Assembly (NCBI GenBank): GCA_030549775.1
Contig: CM060174.1
Coordinates: 15,239,193-15,303,192, forward strand
Reading direction: 5' to 3'
DNA: 64,000 bases
Source of the DNA: Tamarix chinensis
Taxonomy: Eukaryota; Streptophyta; Magnoliopsida; Caryophyllales; Tamaricaceae
Both the position numbers and the translations under genes were made by a program. Under the pieces are notes generated by a model. The model was given only the letters and a program-made list of their open reading frames with translations. It was not told the origin of the DNA and searched no databases. Within the stretch, counting starts at the first letter, position 1, and each line of letters starts with the position of its first letter. Positions 35,995 to 46,720 of the stretch are shown in pieces.

Positions 35995-36775
35995 TGGCGG
36001 TAACATTTCCAGAATTCACGGGTTTTAAGTATTTCTAATTTAATTGCTTCCGCTTTTAAGAAAAAAAATTAGTGAATTTTGGGGTGTTACAACTAATTTT
36101 ATCGTTTAAATATGGGCTGAGCAAGTAGATTTATCAAGAATAGGTTGACATCCATTTCAGAGCTCAAATGGTGATTTTCTGAAGAATGCAGGTTGAGCTC
36201 ATCTAGAAAATATCGAACACAAGAAGGGAAATGGAAGAATGGAGTAGGAAGGAAATCTCCTAGCTGTGTAGGGACATTTTGTAAATCAAAGCATGCTTAT
36301 ACAGGTGTGAAAGGAGAGAGGGAGGATAAGATAAGGGTAAAATCATCCTCTCCATCAACTAATCAAAATTGAGCCCTCAAATCTATTTGAGGCAGCTACT
36401 AAAGTTGAATAATTGATAAAAGAGTTAAGAATCACCCTAGAATAGCTTGGAGTTGGATTATCAAAGTTCTATTTTGATGCAAGAAATTTTCTAAAAAATT
36501 AGGCTTTAAAAAGTACTTAGTCCGACAAACTAGTCGATCGGTCTGGTTTGGTTGAACAAAACCCTTTGCTGAAATGATGAACCATTCGATTGGATTATAG
36601 AACTAGTCAATTGGTCTGCCTGAAAACTTATTTTATTTAATTTTTCTAATTTCTCTCAAATTATTTTTTACCTCAAACCCAATTGTAGTTCCAATTCAAG
36701 ATTGAATATCATTAAATTCTATAAAACACCATAATTTTCCATTATATAAATTTTACAAAAATATGGGGTATTACA

Positions 36776-36800
36776 ATACTACTCCCTTAAAGAGGTTGTG
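36776..36800 (-). other. Polypurine tract next to the 3' LTR
   Basis: On the minus strand a purine run (AAGGGAGTAGTA) lies just before the LTR boundary at 36775, where a retrotransposon's plus-strand primer is expected. Its place agrees with the minus orientation shown by the primer site at the other end. Confidence 0.55.
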
Positions 36801-36924
36801 CTCCCAAAGTCTACTAACCATGATAAAGACACACTATATAATACACAACAATTCACACTATACATTCAATAAGGCAAAAGGGGTTACTACACCCTTAAAA
36901 TAAAAGATCACACCAACATATATC

Positions 36925-37094
36925 ACGCTAAGAGAAAAACTCTAGGTACTTTGCTCGAGTCACTTCCTCAGCCACCCAAGTGGCCTCCTCGGCACCATAC
37001 CGTGACCAAAGGATCTTTACTAGCGGTATGGTCTTTATGTGCATAGCTCGTATCTTCATGTCCATAATGCTTACTAGTCCTTTGTAAGTTAGAC
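36925..37094 (-). pseudogene. gypsy integrase chromodomain, C-terminal end of pol
   Basis: On the minus strand from 37089 the frame reads AMHIKTIPLVKILWSRYG, then AEEATWVAEEVTRAKY and a TAG stop near 36925. The KILW...EEATW...E core is the chromodomain signature of chromoviruses, thought to guide integration into heterochromatin. It is separated from the integrase by solo LTR C. This part of the frame is still open. Confidence 0.82.
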
Positions 37095-38001
37095 TGTAAT
37101 CCCCCAAAAATTTTAAAAGCCTACAATTTAATAAATCACTTTTATTAGGGATAATTTAGCTCTTAAACTTATTCAATTTAATTATGTTGAGGATTTTGCC
37201 TTTTAAATTTATTTAATTTAATTATTTTGAGGATTGTGAGTATATAAAATTAGATGTGAATATTTAATAAATTAAAATAAATAAATTACTATTTTATCAT
37301 ACTCATTTTATTTAAATAAGGTTTCAAACCAATATTTTCTAAAAGTTACCTTTTAAACTAATATAATAAAATATATTAAGTTACATTATTAAAATTTTGT
37401 TTATCTACCAAAAATACTACAACCTATTCCCTATAAGCTATTTTATTTATTTTTCTCCCCTATTTTTCCATTTTCCCTCTTCCTTATTTTCCCTTTTCTT
37501 TTTTCTCTCCCTCCTTCTCCTTTCTTCCTTCTTTCCCCCATTTCCCCCGACTGGGCTAGCCCACCGGCCCAGATCACTTTCTCCTCCCCCGTCCCACGCA
37601 TGCCAGGCCCACCCCAGCCTCCTCCTTTGCCCGAATCGCCCGGCTGAACACCTCCCTCTCTTTTTCTTTTCTCCCCCTGGACCGCCCGGTCCTCCCTCTT
37701 TCCTTTTCCCTTCTTCCCCGCGCCCCGCTGCAACTCGTAGCCACCCCTTCTGCACCGACCAACCACCTGCGCTGCCCGCCCACCTTCTCCCTCTCTCCCT
37801 GGCCGTTCATCTATCCCTCCTCAACTGACCAACCTCCCTCTCACCTCGCGCGTGCCTGCTCCCGCCCCTCTTTCTTCTCCTTGACCGAACGCAGACCTAC
37901 CATGGCACACTTGCGTCGGCCTACCACCGCCGGCTGGTGTGCCATCTACGCCTTGCCCTACCTTCCTCTATCCCCTCTCTTGGTTCTCCCCCATTTTTGG
38001 C

Positions 38002-38010
38002 CTATAAATA
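38002..38010 (+). promoter_or_regulatory. TATA box of solo LTR C
   Basis: CTATAAATA about 0.9 kb into the LTR, in a C-rich context, at the place equivalent to that in B. Confidence 0.65.
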
Positions 38011-38169
38011 CCACCAAGGAATCTAGCGTCGGACCCTTTTGGAATCGCAGCCCAAAAAACCCGCCTTGCGCCACCCCTAGTTTAGACAACTGTCTCGTCG
38101 CCATCGCCCGATCCACCCACGGAACCCTTCCCTGCATCACCCTCTACCAACATAAGCCTCCCTCCTCCC

Positions 38170-38460
38170 TTGGTTTACTCTGCACGATCCACCCTGGCCA
38201 TGCAAAGTCCCTTCCCCAATCAACCCTTCATCGAGCCTCGCCGCCCTTCGCACCACCGCCCTCTGCCTGTCCTGCCGCTTCCAACACCCCCTCTGCCCTC
38301 CAAAACGACCAGGGGAGCTCCCTCTACCTCCCCATACCTTCATTTTTCCCTGCCACCCTCTCCTCTTCCTTCTCCTCCCTCCACCACCATTTCTCCACCT
38401 CTCTTCTCCCCCATCGCCGCCCCCGCCGTGCGCCGCCGCCTGTGCCACCACCATCCCTAG
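38170..38460 (+). other. Pro/Ser-rich leader reading frame, LTR C
   Basis: About 160 bases after the TATA box a 96-codon frame reads NQPFIEPRRPSHHRPLPV and LPTPPLPSKTTRGAPS. The corresponding frame in A2 (NQHTLTSRRPSRRLLPP, PPPPSKTHREPS) resembles it. It could be a leader peptide of the LTR transcript, or just shared nucleotide ancestry in a C-rich strip with few stops. I do not recognise a protein family. Confidence 0.3.
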
Positions 38461-38544
38461 GTGGTCCTCTAAACTCCCCAACCCCTAAACCCTTGTTATA
38501 CAAATGTTAGTTATTTTTAGTAGTATTATTAGTATTATTCTTAA

Positions 38545-38547
<3 letters not shown>

Positions 38548-38584
<37 letters not shown>

Positions 38585-38622
38585 TTTATCATTATTATTA
38601 TTTAACCTAACTTTGAAATATT

Positions 38623-38654
<32 letters not shown>

Positions 38655-38730
38655 ATGGCCTATAACTTTAGTATTATTATTTTAACATCATTATTGTTAT
38701 TATTACTAGTATTATTATTATTATTATTAT
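38548..38730. repeat. TTA triplet microsatellites, LTR C
   Basis: Runs at 38548-38582, about 38630-38653 and 38712-38730 in ATT-rich sequence, in the same relative place as those of B and A2. Confidence 0.85.
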
Positions 38731-39070
38731 TTTATTACCTTGTCACTATTATTAATATTTCATATATCACTAACCTTACTATCACTACTACTATTATCAT
38801 TATTAGTAACATTGAAACTATTACCGTTAATAATATAAATGTTATTATAATTACTTTAAAATATTATAGCTATTAAGACCTATTTTTTATTAGTAGTAGC
38901 ATGATTAATTACCTTAGGAATAATAACCCTACTTTTACTTATAAAGGTAATATTATTATTTTTAGCCCTAATAGTAAGTTGTAATAAGGGTAAGGTAGGA
39001 AGAATAGTAATTTTGGTTAGAGGGAAATTAATCCATAGTTTTCCCTCTTATAGGCGAATCAAGTCAAAAC

Positions 39071-39122
39071 CCTGATGAGGCGTAGGAACGTGTTCCAAGA
39101 CCGGTGTCGTATTAGGTAAGGA
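39071..39122 (+). other. Conserved splice-donor-like block, LTR C
   Basis: GGCGTAGGAACGTGTTCC, ACCGGTGTCG and TTAG|GTAAGG, as in B. Confidence 0.55.
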
Positions 39123-40266
39123 TGTGGCTAAGAAAAATTATGTGCGTGTTATGTGCCTTGTGTGCCATGTGTTATGCCATGTTGTATACTTTATGTTTTT
39201 AATGACTATATACTTGTAGCGCAGCTTGGAGTTGAGGTATGCTTATATGAATTCCTTATGACACGTGTATAATGATTGTTCTGTTGTGTTTATGATATTT
39301 TATGACGTGACCCTCTAAGACATGCATGCTAGGACGTTACTAATATGATGTGGGGGACATGAATGTGAAAGGATAAAAAAAAGGATAAAATGTAAAGTGA
39401 GTTGACTAAGGGGGGGCATGAGATTGACCTAATTATCTCATGATCCATGAGAGAAAATTAAAAGGAGAATATGATTAAAATAAATGAGGGATGTGAACTT
39501 TACATGGGAAATTTATAGGGTTTGCATGGGAATGATCTTTACGTGAGAAAAGTTGTTTTAAGGTGTAAGTAAGGTAAGGGGAGAATTGTGGAGTGATTGA
39601 AAACTTTGGATGAAAAATAGTACGTAGGTTGGTGTAAGGGTGTATAGGAGACTTTGATTAGGGTTTGGGAGGAAACCCTAATATGGGGGAAAATGTGGAA
39701 GTAAGAACAATTAAGGAAGAGTGGAGTAATGGGTTAAGAGTGGAAATTTAATATATGAGGGATGAGTATGGGTGCTATGGGAAGTAAGTAATGTTAGGTG
39801 GAAAGTAGAGAGATTACTTGTGGGGGAAGAAATGTGCTAGGGTTTGGAGTGGCCAGCTAGGGTTTTTTATCACCTGCGAAATCAATGAGTAAAGTGATAT
39901 GATTTGGGGTTGAATCTAAATGAGATGAGGTGTTAGACGATAAATGAATTAATGGTAGTAAAGTAAGAGGAAGTTAGGCCACATAAGTCCAATTAGGGTT
40001 TCAAGGGAAAACCCTAGAGAGTAGTAGTGAGAGAATTTGAATGTCATAAGGTGATGGGCCTTAACCCACACCCTTAGGAGTTTGGTCTTTGTTATGAGTA
40101 AATGCAAGGAGGAATGGATGTCGGGGTGTGATAAGAGGCACAAAGGTCTCAAGATATGGGACGGACCCTCTCGGGAGAATAGAAGTAGACATGCATGTCA
40201 AGGGTGAAATACTTTCGAATAAGACACGAACAAAATACTAATCATTTAAAGAGAAATATTATTGAG

Positions 40267-40621
40267 CCGAGCCCAGACCGGTCCACCGGCGAATAATAGT
40301 GACTAGGAGCCGGGGTACCTTGCATGACCGGCCCACTGGCTATAACAGTGGTCAGGCGCATTTTGCCCTGCATGACTGTTCCACTAGCTATAATAGTAGG
40401 GGTCTTTGTGCTCAACAAACCAAACATAATTGTGATGTTAAGACATGGGAAAGATACGAAGTAATTACAGTGAAACATCATATGATTCGGGGCTAGACCG
40501 GTCCAACGACTAATAATAGTGGCCATGAGCGTTTTTCCCTGCATGACCGGTCCACAGGCTTTAATAGTGGCCAGGCGCGTTTTTCCCTACATGACCGGTC
40601 CACCGGCTATAATAGTGGGGT
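40267..40621 (+). repeat. CCGGTGG-core subrepeats, LTR C
   Basis: Six copies of GACCGGTCCACCGGC-TATAATAGTGG-like units in two groups of three, about 100 bases apart, the same two-cluster layout as in B. Confidence 0.85.
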
Positions 40622-40813
40622 TCCCGCACTCACATGAATTGATAAAGACTATGATGTGAATCGACTCTATATTTACTAGAGATCTAAAGAATAAGTTGTC
40701 CGGACTGTAGCTAGCCTTTATCATCTGTTTTACTACATGTTGCTCATGTGATTATTCCATGTATACTGTGTTGTGTGTTTTGTATACTAGTCTTAGCGCA
40801 TCTGTTACCTTAC

Positions 40814-40832
40814 TCAGTACGTAGCGTACTGA
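40814..40832 (+). repeat. Conserved palindrome, LTR C
   Basis: Identical to the palindrome in B (TCAGTACGTAGCGTACTGA). Confidence 0.8.
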
Positions 40833-41214
40833 CCACCCGTTTCATGGGTGCTGCTTATTTCCACGAGCAGAGGACCCACCTGAGTTTGTGTAGGTAGGAG
40901 ATGATATCTTCGATGCCTACGACTCTTACGAGGCATCGGATGGGGCTGAGAGTTGAGCCTAGACTTGGCCTGGGGACCGAGAGCGACATGGCCGGACTCT
41001 CCTTTTCATTTTGTTTTACCCTGTATTGTTTTATTTTAGTTCTATTCTGTCGTACGATACTTTATGTTCCTTGAGAACCTTGTCTATGTACCCCTTTGGC
41101 TTGTAAACCTTTTTACGCGTACTCTGAATTTTATATTGTGAACTATTTAACTTCCTTATGAATCATTGTTTTAAGTATTAGCTTTTGTTTGATGATAATC
41201 CATTTTAGCCTTAG

Positions 41215-41260
41215 CACTTGGTACTGGAACGGTAGGAGTGAACCGGTCTGGTACTGAGTG
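41215..41260 (+). repeat. Terminal hairpin, LTR C
   Basis: Arms CACTTGGTAC and GTACTGAGTG, 46 bases end to end, the same size as in B and A2. Confidence 0.75.
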
Positions 41261-41366
41261 TGGCGGTAATATCCCCATAATTCACAGTTTTATTCTTTCG
41301 CTTTCATTAATTCTTTCATTTAAAACAAAAATTTTCAGTAGTGAATTTTTGGGGTGTTACATAGAC

Positions 41367-42565
41367 ACTCATCGAGCTCTAATGACTCTTGCTAGATGAC
41401 ATGCGAAGGATCAACTACGTACTTCCTCAACTTAGATATGTGGAAGACATTGTGCACATGTAACAATTCCACTATTAGGGCTAAATGATAAGAGATCTCA
41501 CTAAATCGACCTATAATCTCATACGGTCATATGTATCTTGGGCTAAGCTTACCCTTAGCGGGAGGGACTTTCAAAAAGACTCTATCACCCACCTAGTAAC
41601 AATTACTTTGTCTTCTCAAATTTGTATAGCTCTTCTACTAATTCTGGGTTGGTCTTATATGACACTTCCTCCCATACAAGGACTCAAAAGGTGACATTTT
41701 GGTACTTGCATGGTAATTATTGTTGTAGGAAAACTTAATCAAGTCCAAGCAATCCTCTTAATTGCCCCCAAGAGCTAACACACATGCCTGAAGCATGTCC
41801 TCTAAGGTTTTAATGGTTCTTTATGTCTGACCATCAGTAGTTGGGTGAAAAGTAGTATTCATCTTTAGCCGAGTCTCAAAAGTAGCTTGTAACTTTTTCC
41901 AAAATTGTGACAAGAACCTAGTGTCTCAGTCTAACATGATTTTTTTATTGAGCCTATGTAGTAACACAATTTGCTTGCGGTAAGAGTTGGCTAACTGCTC
42001 TATACTCTATGTTATTTTCATTGGTATGAACACTGCCAACTTAGTCAGATGATCCATAATAACTCAGATGGAATCAAATCCACTATGCAATCCACCATAA
42101 AGTCCATAATCATGCTGACCCACTTCGCTTTTGGAACTTTTAGTGGTTGTGTTAATCCTATAGGTCTCTTATGCTCTATCATGACCCTCTAACAAGTGAA
42201 ACATCGAGCAACGAAATCTATAAACCCTTACTTCATACGAGGCCACCAATATACCTTCTTCAAATCCTTAACAACTTATCCTATTTAGGATGGATATAAT
42301 AAGTAGTATAATAACTATTCTCTAGGATTTTCCTCTTGATATCAACACATCCTTGTGCTATATACCAACTACCATGATATATGACATGACCATCCTTGTA
42401 GAACTGAAACCCCTTGGCTCTACCTTCTTTAATACCCTGCTTACCCTTCTTGAGCTTAGTATCACCAAATTGACTATATCGGATCTCCTCAAAGATTAAA
42501 GATGTGATGGTGAGTGCACTGATCCTTACCTCCAAACTACCAATAGTGATCGACTCAATCTCCAT
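41367..42565 (-). pseudogene. gypsy integrase
   Basis: A 94-residue frame at 42565-42281 contains KGFQFYKDGHVIYHGSWYI and ILENSYYTTYYIHPK, the start of the His2-Cys2 zinc finger. The finger completes as KKVYWWPRM...FVARCFTC after stops. The catalytic core follows (WVSMIMDFMVD). The C-terminal part near 41400-41530 reads PYEIIGRF and VHNVFHISKLRKYV, typical of gypsy integrases. C is inserted right after this, at 41366/41362, separating it from the chromodomain. Confidence 0.8.
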
Positions 42566-43609
42566 CTACTTGAGCTCACTATATAAATGATGTAACAATA
42601 GAATCGTATTTAAGGTATGCAAAATCATCCAGCTAAGGGCATATGCCATCACATTAGCCTTACCCTCATGGTAGGTCAAATCTAGGTCATAATCCTTAAC
42701 TAAATCCATCCATCAGTGCTATCTCAAATTCAACTTCCGTTACATGAAAATGTATTTGAGACTCTTTTGATTGGTGTGGAACTTGTATTAAACACCATAG
42801 TGGTAATGCCTCTAAAATTTTAAGGTGAACACCACCATGCCAAGGTCTATATCATATGTTGGGTGGTTTTTCTTATACTACTTTAGTTATCAAGAAACAT
42901 GTGCCACCACTTTCCTATGTTGCATCAACACACAACCTAACTCATGCTTAGAAACAACGCTTTATACTACAAAATCATCCAATCCACTCAGTAATGTGAG
43001 CATTGGGATAGCGAAACACCTCTTCAACTACTAAAAGGCTTCACTACACTTCTCGACTCACTAAAACTATGCATCCTTCTCCAGTAAATTAGTTAACGGA
43101 CAACCTATCTTGGAGAATTACATGATAAACATATGGTAATAACTAGCTAACCCTCAAAAATTGCACACCTCCTTGACAAAAGTTAGTGCTAACCACTCAC
43201 AAACTATTCAAACCTTAAAAAGATCCACTACTACACCATCTTTAAAATTGTATGCCCAAGGAAAGCCACTTGATCTACCTAAAAATCACACTTTAAATAC
43301 TTGGCATACAACTAGTTTCTCCCTAACAATTCCAAGATCTATCTCTGATACTATTCATTCGTCTCTTAATTATTAGAGTAATTGAGGGTGTCAATAGTGA
43401 ATACTACAATGAACTAATCCAAAAACTTTCGGGAAATTCTCTTCATGAGGGACATGAATGTTGCCAGCACATTAATAAGCCCAAAAGGCATTATAGTGAA
43501 CTTGTAACGGTTATATCTTGTCCGAAATGCCGTCTTTAGAATATCCTGCTCCTTTAACCTCATTTGATTGTATCTAGACCAAAGACCAATCTTGGAGAAC
43601 ACGAATGAT
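42566..43609 (-). pseudogene. gypsy reverse transcriptase C-terminal part and RNase H
   Basis: The frame at 43641-43414 reads [33 protein letters not shown] and MPFGLINV, all clear reverse transcriptase blocks. Just downstream the catalytic box, which should hold two adjacent Asp, is altered to FTIDTLNYS, with a stop before it. The part to about 42600 is the expected connection/RNase H region but is heavily broken. Confidence 0.75.
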
Positions 43610-46033
43610 CCTTTTGTAACACCCCCAAATTTATGAACCAATTTTTTTTGTTTAAATAATTAATTGTGGAAGCTAACATAAAAAAAACATGGGGTGTTAC
43701 CACTACACTTAGTATAAGTCCCATTTTCTCTACCATCCTCATACCAATTGCTAAAACTAAAAACGTTATTCCACTTAAATTGATAACACAAATATGAAAA
43801 TAAGAGTAGAGAGAATCAAAACAAATTAACATTGTGTCAAATAAAACAAACTATCATTGATTATAAAATTTAGTGAAAGAAAATACATAAGAGTACAAAA
43901 TCATCCATATCAAAAGATATTGGATAAAATACCAGATATCCCTACTATTAACCTAAGCACTAGCCTTCCCATGATCTCACAAGCTAACATGCAAAGGCCA
44001 CTGCCTAATAACATTGAAATATTCACACGATGATAGAAATACGATAATCATATTAGATATCCAATAACAACAAAGTTATATATTGGTTATACTCGTTCAT
44101 GTAGAGCATAACAAAACTTACCAACTAAGCATACGAAAGATTTTATCTAAAATAATTATTAGAATCATTTTCAACACAACAACCATAACCATCACAATAT
44201 AACTTATGTATCAATGTCAAACCAATAATATTCATAATACCACATGTAAAGATCAAAGGAATAATGCCAATAAAATCCATAACATCATAGGTAGGGCTCA
44301 AAGGCATAATACCAATAAAATCCATAACATCACAAGTGAGCTCAAAGGCTACTACCGAACCACAAGTATGCACAAAGGCTACCACCAAAACACAAGTAGG
44401 CACAAAAGCTACTATTGATCCACAAATAGGCACAAATTCTTCTACCGACCAATCCAATAATCATTTCAATCCAATAATAATCATTTTGATCTAATAATAT
44501 TCATTTATATTTTTATTTACTCGAAGGGAGATCATATCGAACCTGGAGACACTAAGGTACTCTAGTCATACTAACGCACTAAGATATCATAATATCCTAG
44601 TCACTATCAATTCAAGAACTCTAAGGTATCCTGGTTACACTAGTACATGAAGATAGCACAATAGTTTACCAATAAGGAAACCTTATCCATAAATATTCAT
44701 ACCCTCTATTAGATCTGTAGAGATGAATAGAGTATGATATAGGGTATAGTTGGGGTACTAAGGCATACCAAAAAAAACCATAATCAATCGTGGACTAAGC
44801 TATGTCTTTAGGGTAGCGACCCCTAAAGAATTACCAATCCCAATATCAATGTATTTCACATTAAGTATTAGTATTTTATTAAGATGACCACAGCATTACA
44901 TATTAATCACATAGATCTAATTTTCTTACTTAACCATTTTAAATTATTTTCAAATATCTAAGACAACCATAATCAATGTCAATACCAAGTTTAAAAATTT
45001 AAAATATACTAAGGCCATCCTAGACTCAATTATTCATACTTGGCACTTGAGAGACTAAATTACTCACATTTGGCACTTTAGGCCAAAAATAACCAAAATG
45101 TTTTTGAGGCCAAAATATCCACATTATCATCTATTTAAAATACAAATTTCCTTTTATTTATTAACTGGTCAATAAAATACTAAAATAGAATATTTAAATC
45201 ATTTAACATGCAAATAAATTTCTAGTATATGCCAAATGACTATTTTGACCTTATACATGATTTTGCATGTAAATCCCTAACATGCTTTTCTAGGACATCA
45301 AACCATATTTCCACATGTTCAACAATAAACAATACATATTACCATGATACATCTAAAATGACTAAAATACCCCTAAAATATATAATAATGAAAATCATGT
45401 TGAAATATGTGTTTCTAAAATATTAAATCACACATCTCTATACTAAACAATAATGGAGGCATATTAAACATTCTTATCAGGTTAAATATCAAAATATGTT
45501 TAAATGACTAAATTGCTCCTAGGACACATGATAATAATATTTATGTTAAAAATATGTCTAGACATGCTAAACCTATCATATTAGACATACATGGTATATA
45601 TAATTTATTCGCATCACTTAAACCATTTTAACATACATTTTGTACACATAATAATATTCACAAGTTAACCTGTGCTATTTTACTAAATTTCATACCAGCA
45701 TTATAAGACGAATAATTCCCAATGTGGTGAGTATGCTTAATATAATTTATACATCAAAAACTTAATATGCTATCAGATGTTATCTAAATATTTTAGTAAG
45801 GTATAGGGATTATAATGTAACAAACATACTTAATACAATTTATACACCAAAACCCTAAATATGCTATTATACTATATCTGAACATTTTAGCAGAACATAA
45901 AAGTTACTTGATTTCGTACTAATGCATAATTTTATCAGTAAAATACTAATATTTATGAGGCTTTTCTAATAAAACTTTTTTAACTAAAAATAATATCACA
46001 ATTACCAAATTAATATTTAACAAGTAAAATAAA

Positions 46034-46056
46034 ATATATATATATATATATATATA
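46034..46056. repeat. TA microsatellite in LTR D
   Basis: A short pure (TA)n run. Confidence 0.9.
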
Positions 46057-46705
46057 ATATTTATGAAATAAAAATTATGAAAATGCCCATATGTTAAAAT
46101 GGGTACAAAATTTTAAAAGGATCTCATGCTGCGTGAGCAGGGTGAGCTAGAAAAGGCAGAAGAGGGGCTTTGGGGGAGTGGACTGGTTGGTTGGGTGGAG
46201 GTGAGGATGAGGATGGTTGACGGTTGGCATGGTGGAGCTACTAGTGGCCAACGTTGGGGGAGCTAGTGGCTAGGATGGGGAGAGGAGAAAGGAGAAGAGA
46301 AGAGGGAAGGTAAGGGCTCAAGGGGAAATATTAGTTGGCTACTGGATGGTGTTGTAAGGAGGAAGATAAGGTTGGTTGCTTGGGATGATGGTGTTGGCGG
46401 TTGAAGGTGTTTGGCTATGTGTATTGGTGGTGTATGGAGAATAAAAATAGAGGTAGAGGAACCTGGTCGTGAGGCATGGCTGGGCTAAGGGAGAAGAGAA
46501 CAAATAGGACAAGGAATAACAAAGAAGGAAGAAGAAAGGTAGACAAGGTTTAGGGGGTGCGATGGTGGCTTGGTGGTGATGCAAGGGAGGTGGTGTTTGG
46601 CTAGATGGGAGGTTTATGGAGAAGGGAAAGGAAAGGGGGAATAAAAGGGAAGGCAAGTCTTAGGTAGCTGGGGAAAAATTGGAGAAGAGGAGGATATGTG
46701 TATGT

Positions 46706-46720
46706 ATGTATATATAGAGG
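46706..46720 (-). promoter_or_regulatory. Possible TATA box of solo LTR D
   Basis: CTATATATACATAC on the minus strand, upstream of the Pro/Ser-rich frame at 46656-46339. It is placed as in the other copies but diverged in sequence. Confidence 0.4.

Larger units (their letters stand above)
31251..36091 (+). mobile_element. Solo LTR B (4841 bp)
   Basis: Starts TGAAATGCCCCG and ends GGGGTGTTACA. Perfect ACTAA target duplications are at 31246-31250 and 36092-36096. It is the closest relative of A2, in the opposite orientation and uninterrupted, so it is the best reference copy. Order along it: TATA box 32294, Pro/Ala/His-rich leader frames, ATT tracts (33018-33061, 33317-33364), splice-donor-like block 33551-33602, subrepeats 34988-35397, palindrome 35603, terminal hairpin 35949. 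It has no internal genes. Confidence 0.9.
6390..36775 (-). repeat. 3' LTR of the gypsy element, split into four pieces
   Basis: Pieces at 6390-7428, 24992-25280, 29969-31250 and 36092-36775 align in order with the right LTR at 49885-53027; for example both contain AGATACAAGG followed by the same stretch, and both end in TATTACA. Without insertions this LTR is about 3.3 kb, slightly longer than its partner, because about 190 bases around the B site (31124-31250 plus 36097-36158) are absent from the right copy. Many substitutions separate the two copies, so the element is old. Confidence 0.88.
37095..41361 (+). mobile_element. Solo LTR C (4267 bp)
   Basis: Starts TGTAATCCCCCAAAAA and ends TTTTTGGGGTGTTACA. 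Perfect TAGAC target duplications lie at 37090-37094 and 41362-41366. It splits the gypsy integrase from its chromodomain. It shares the ordered blocks of B and A2 (TATA 38002, leader frame, ATT tracts from 38548, donor-like block 39071-39121, subrepeats 40267-40621, palindrome 40814, hairpin 41215). No internal genes. Confidence 0.9.

Noticed and set aside
8257..41361. A2, B and C as DNA transposons with terminal inverted repeats
   Set aside because: The inverted ends are only about 11-13 bases with mismatches; TG...CA ends, 5-bp target duplications, TATA box and similarity of ends to the host gypsy LTR fit solo LTRs better. Not fully excluded; see the solo-LTR finding.
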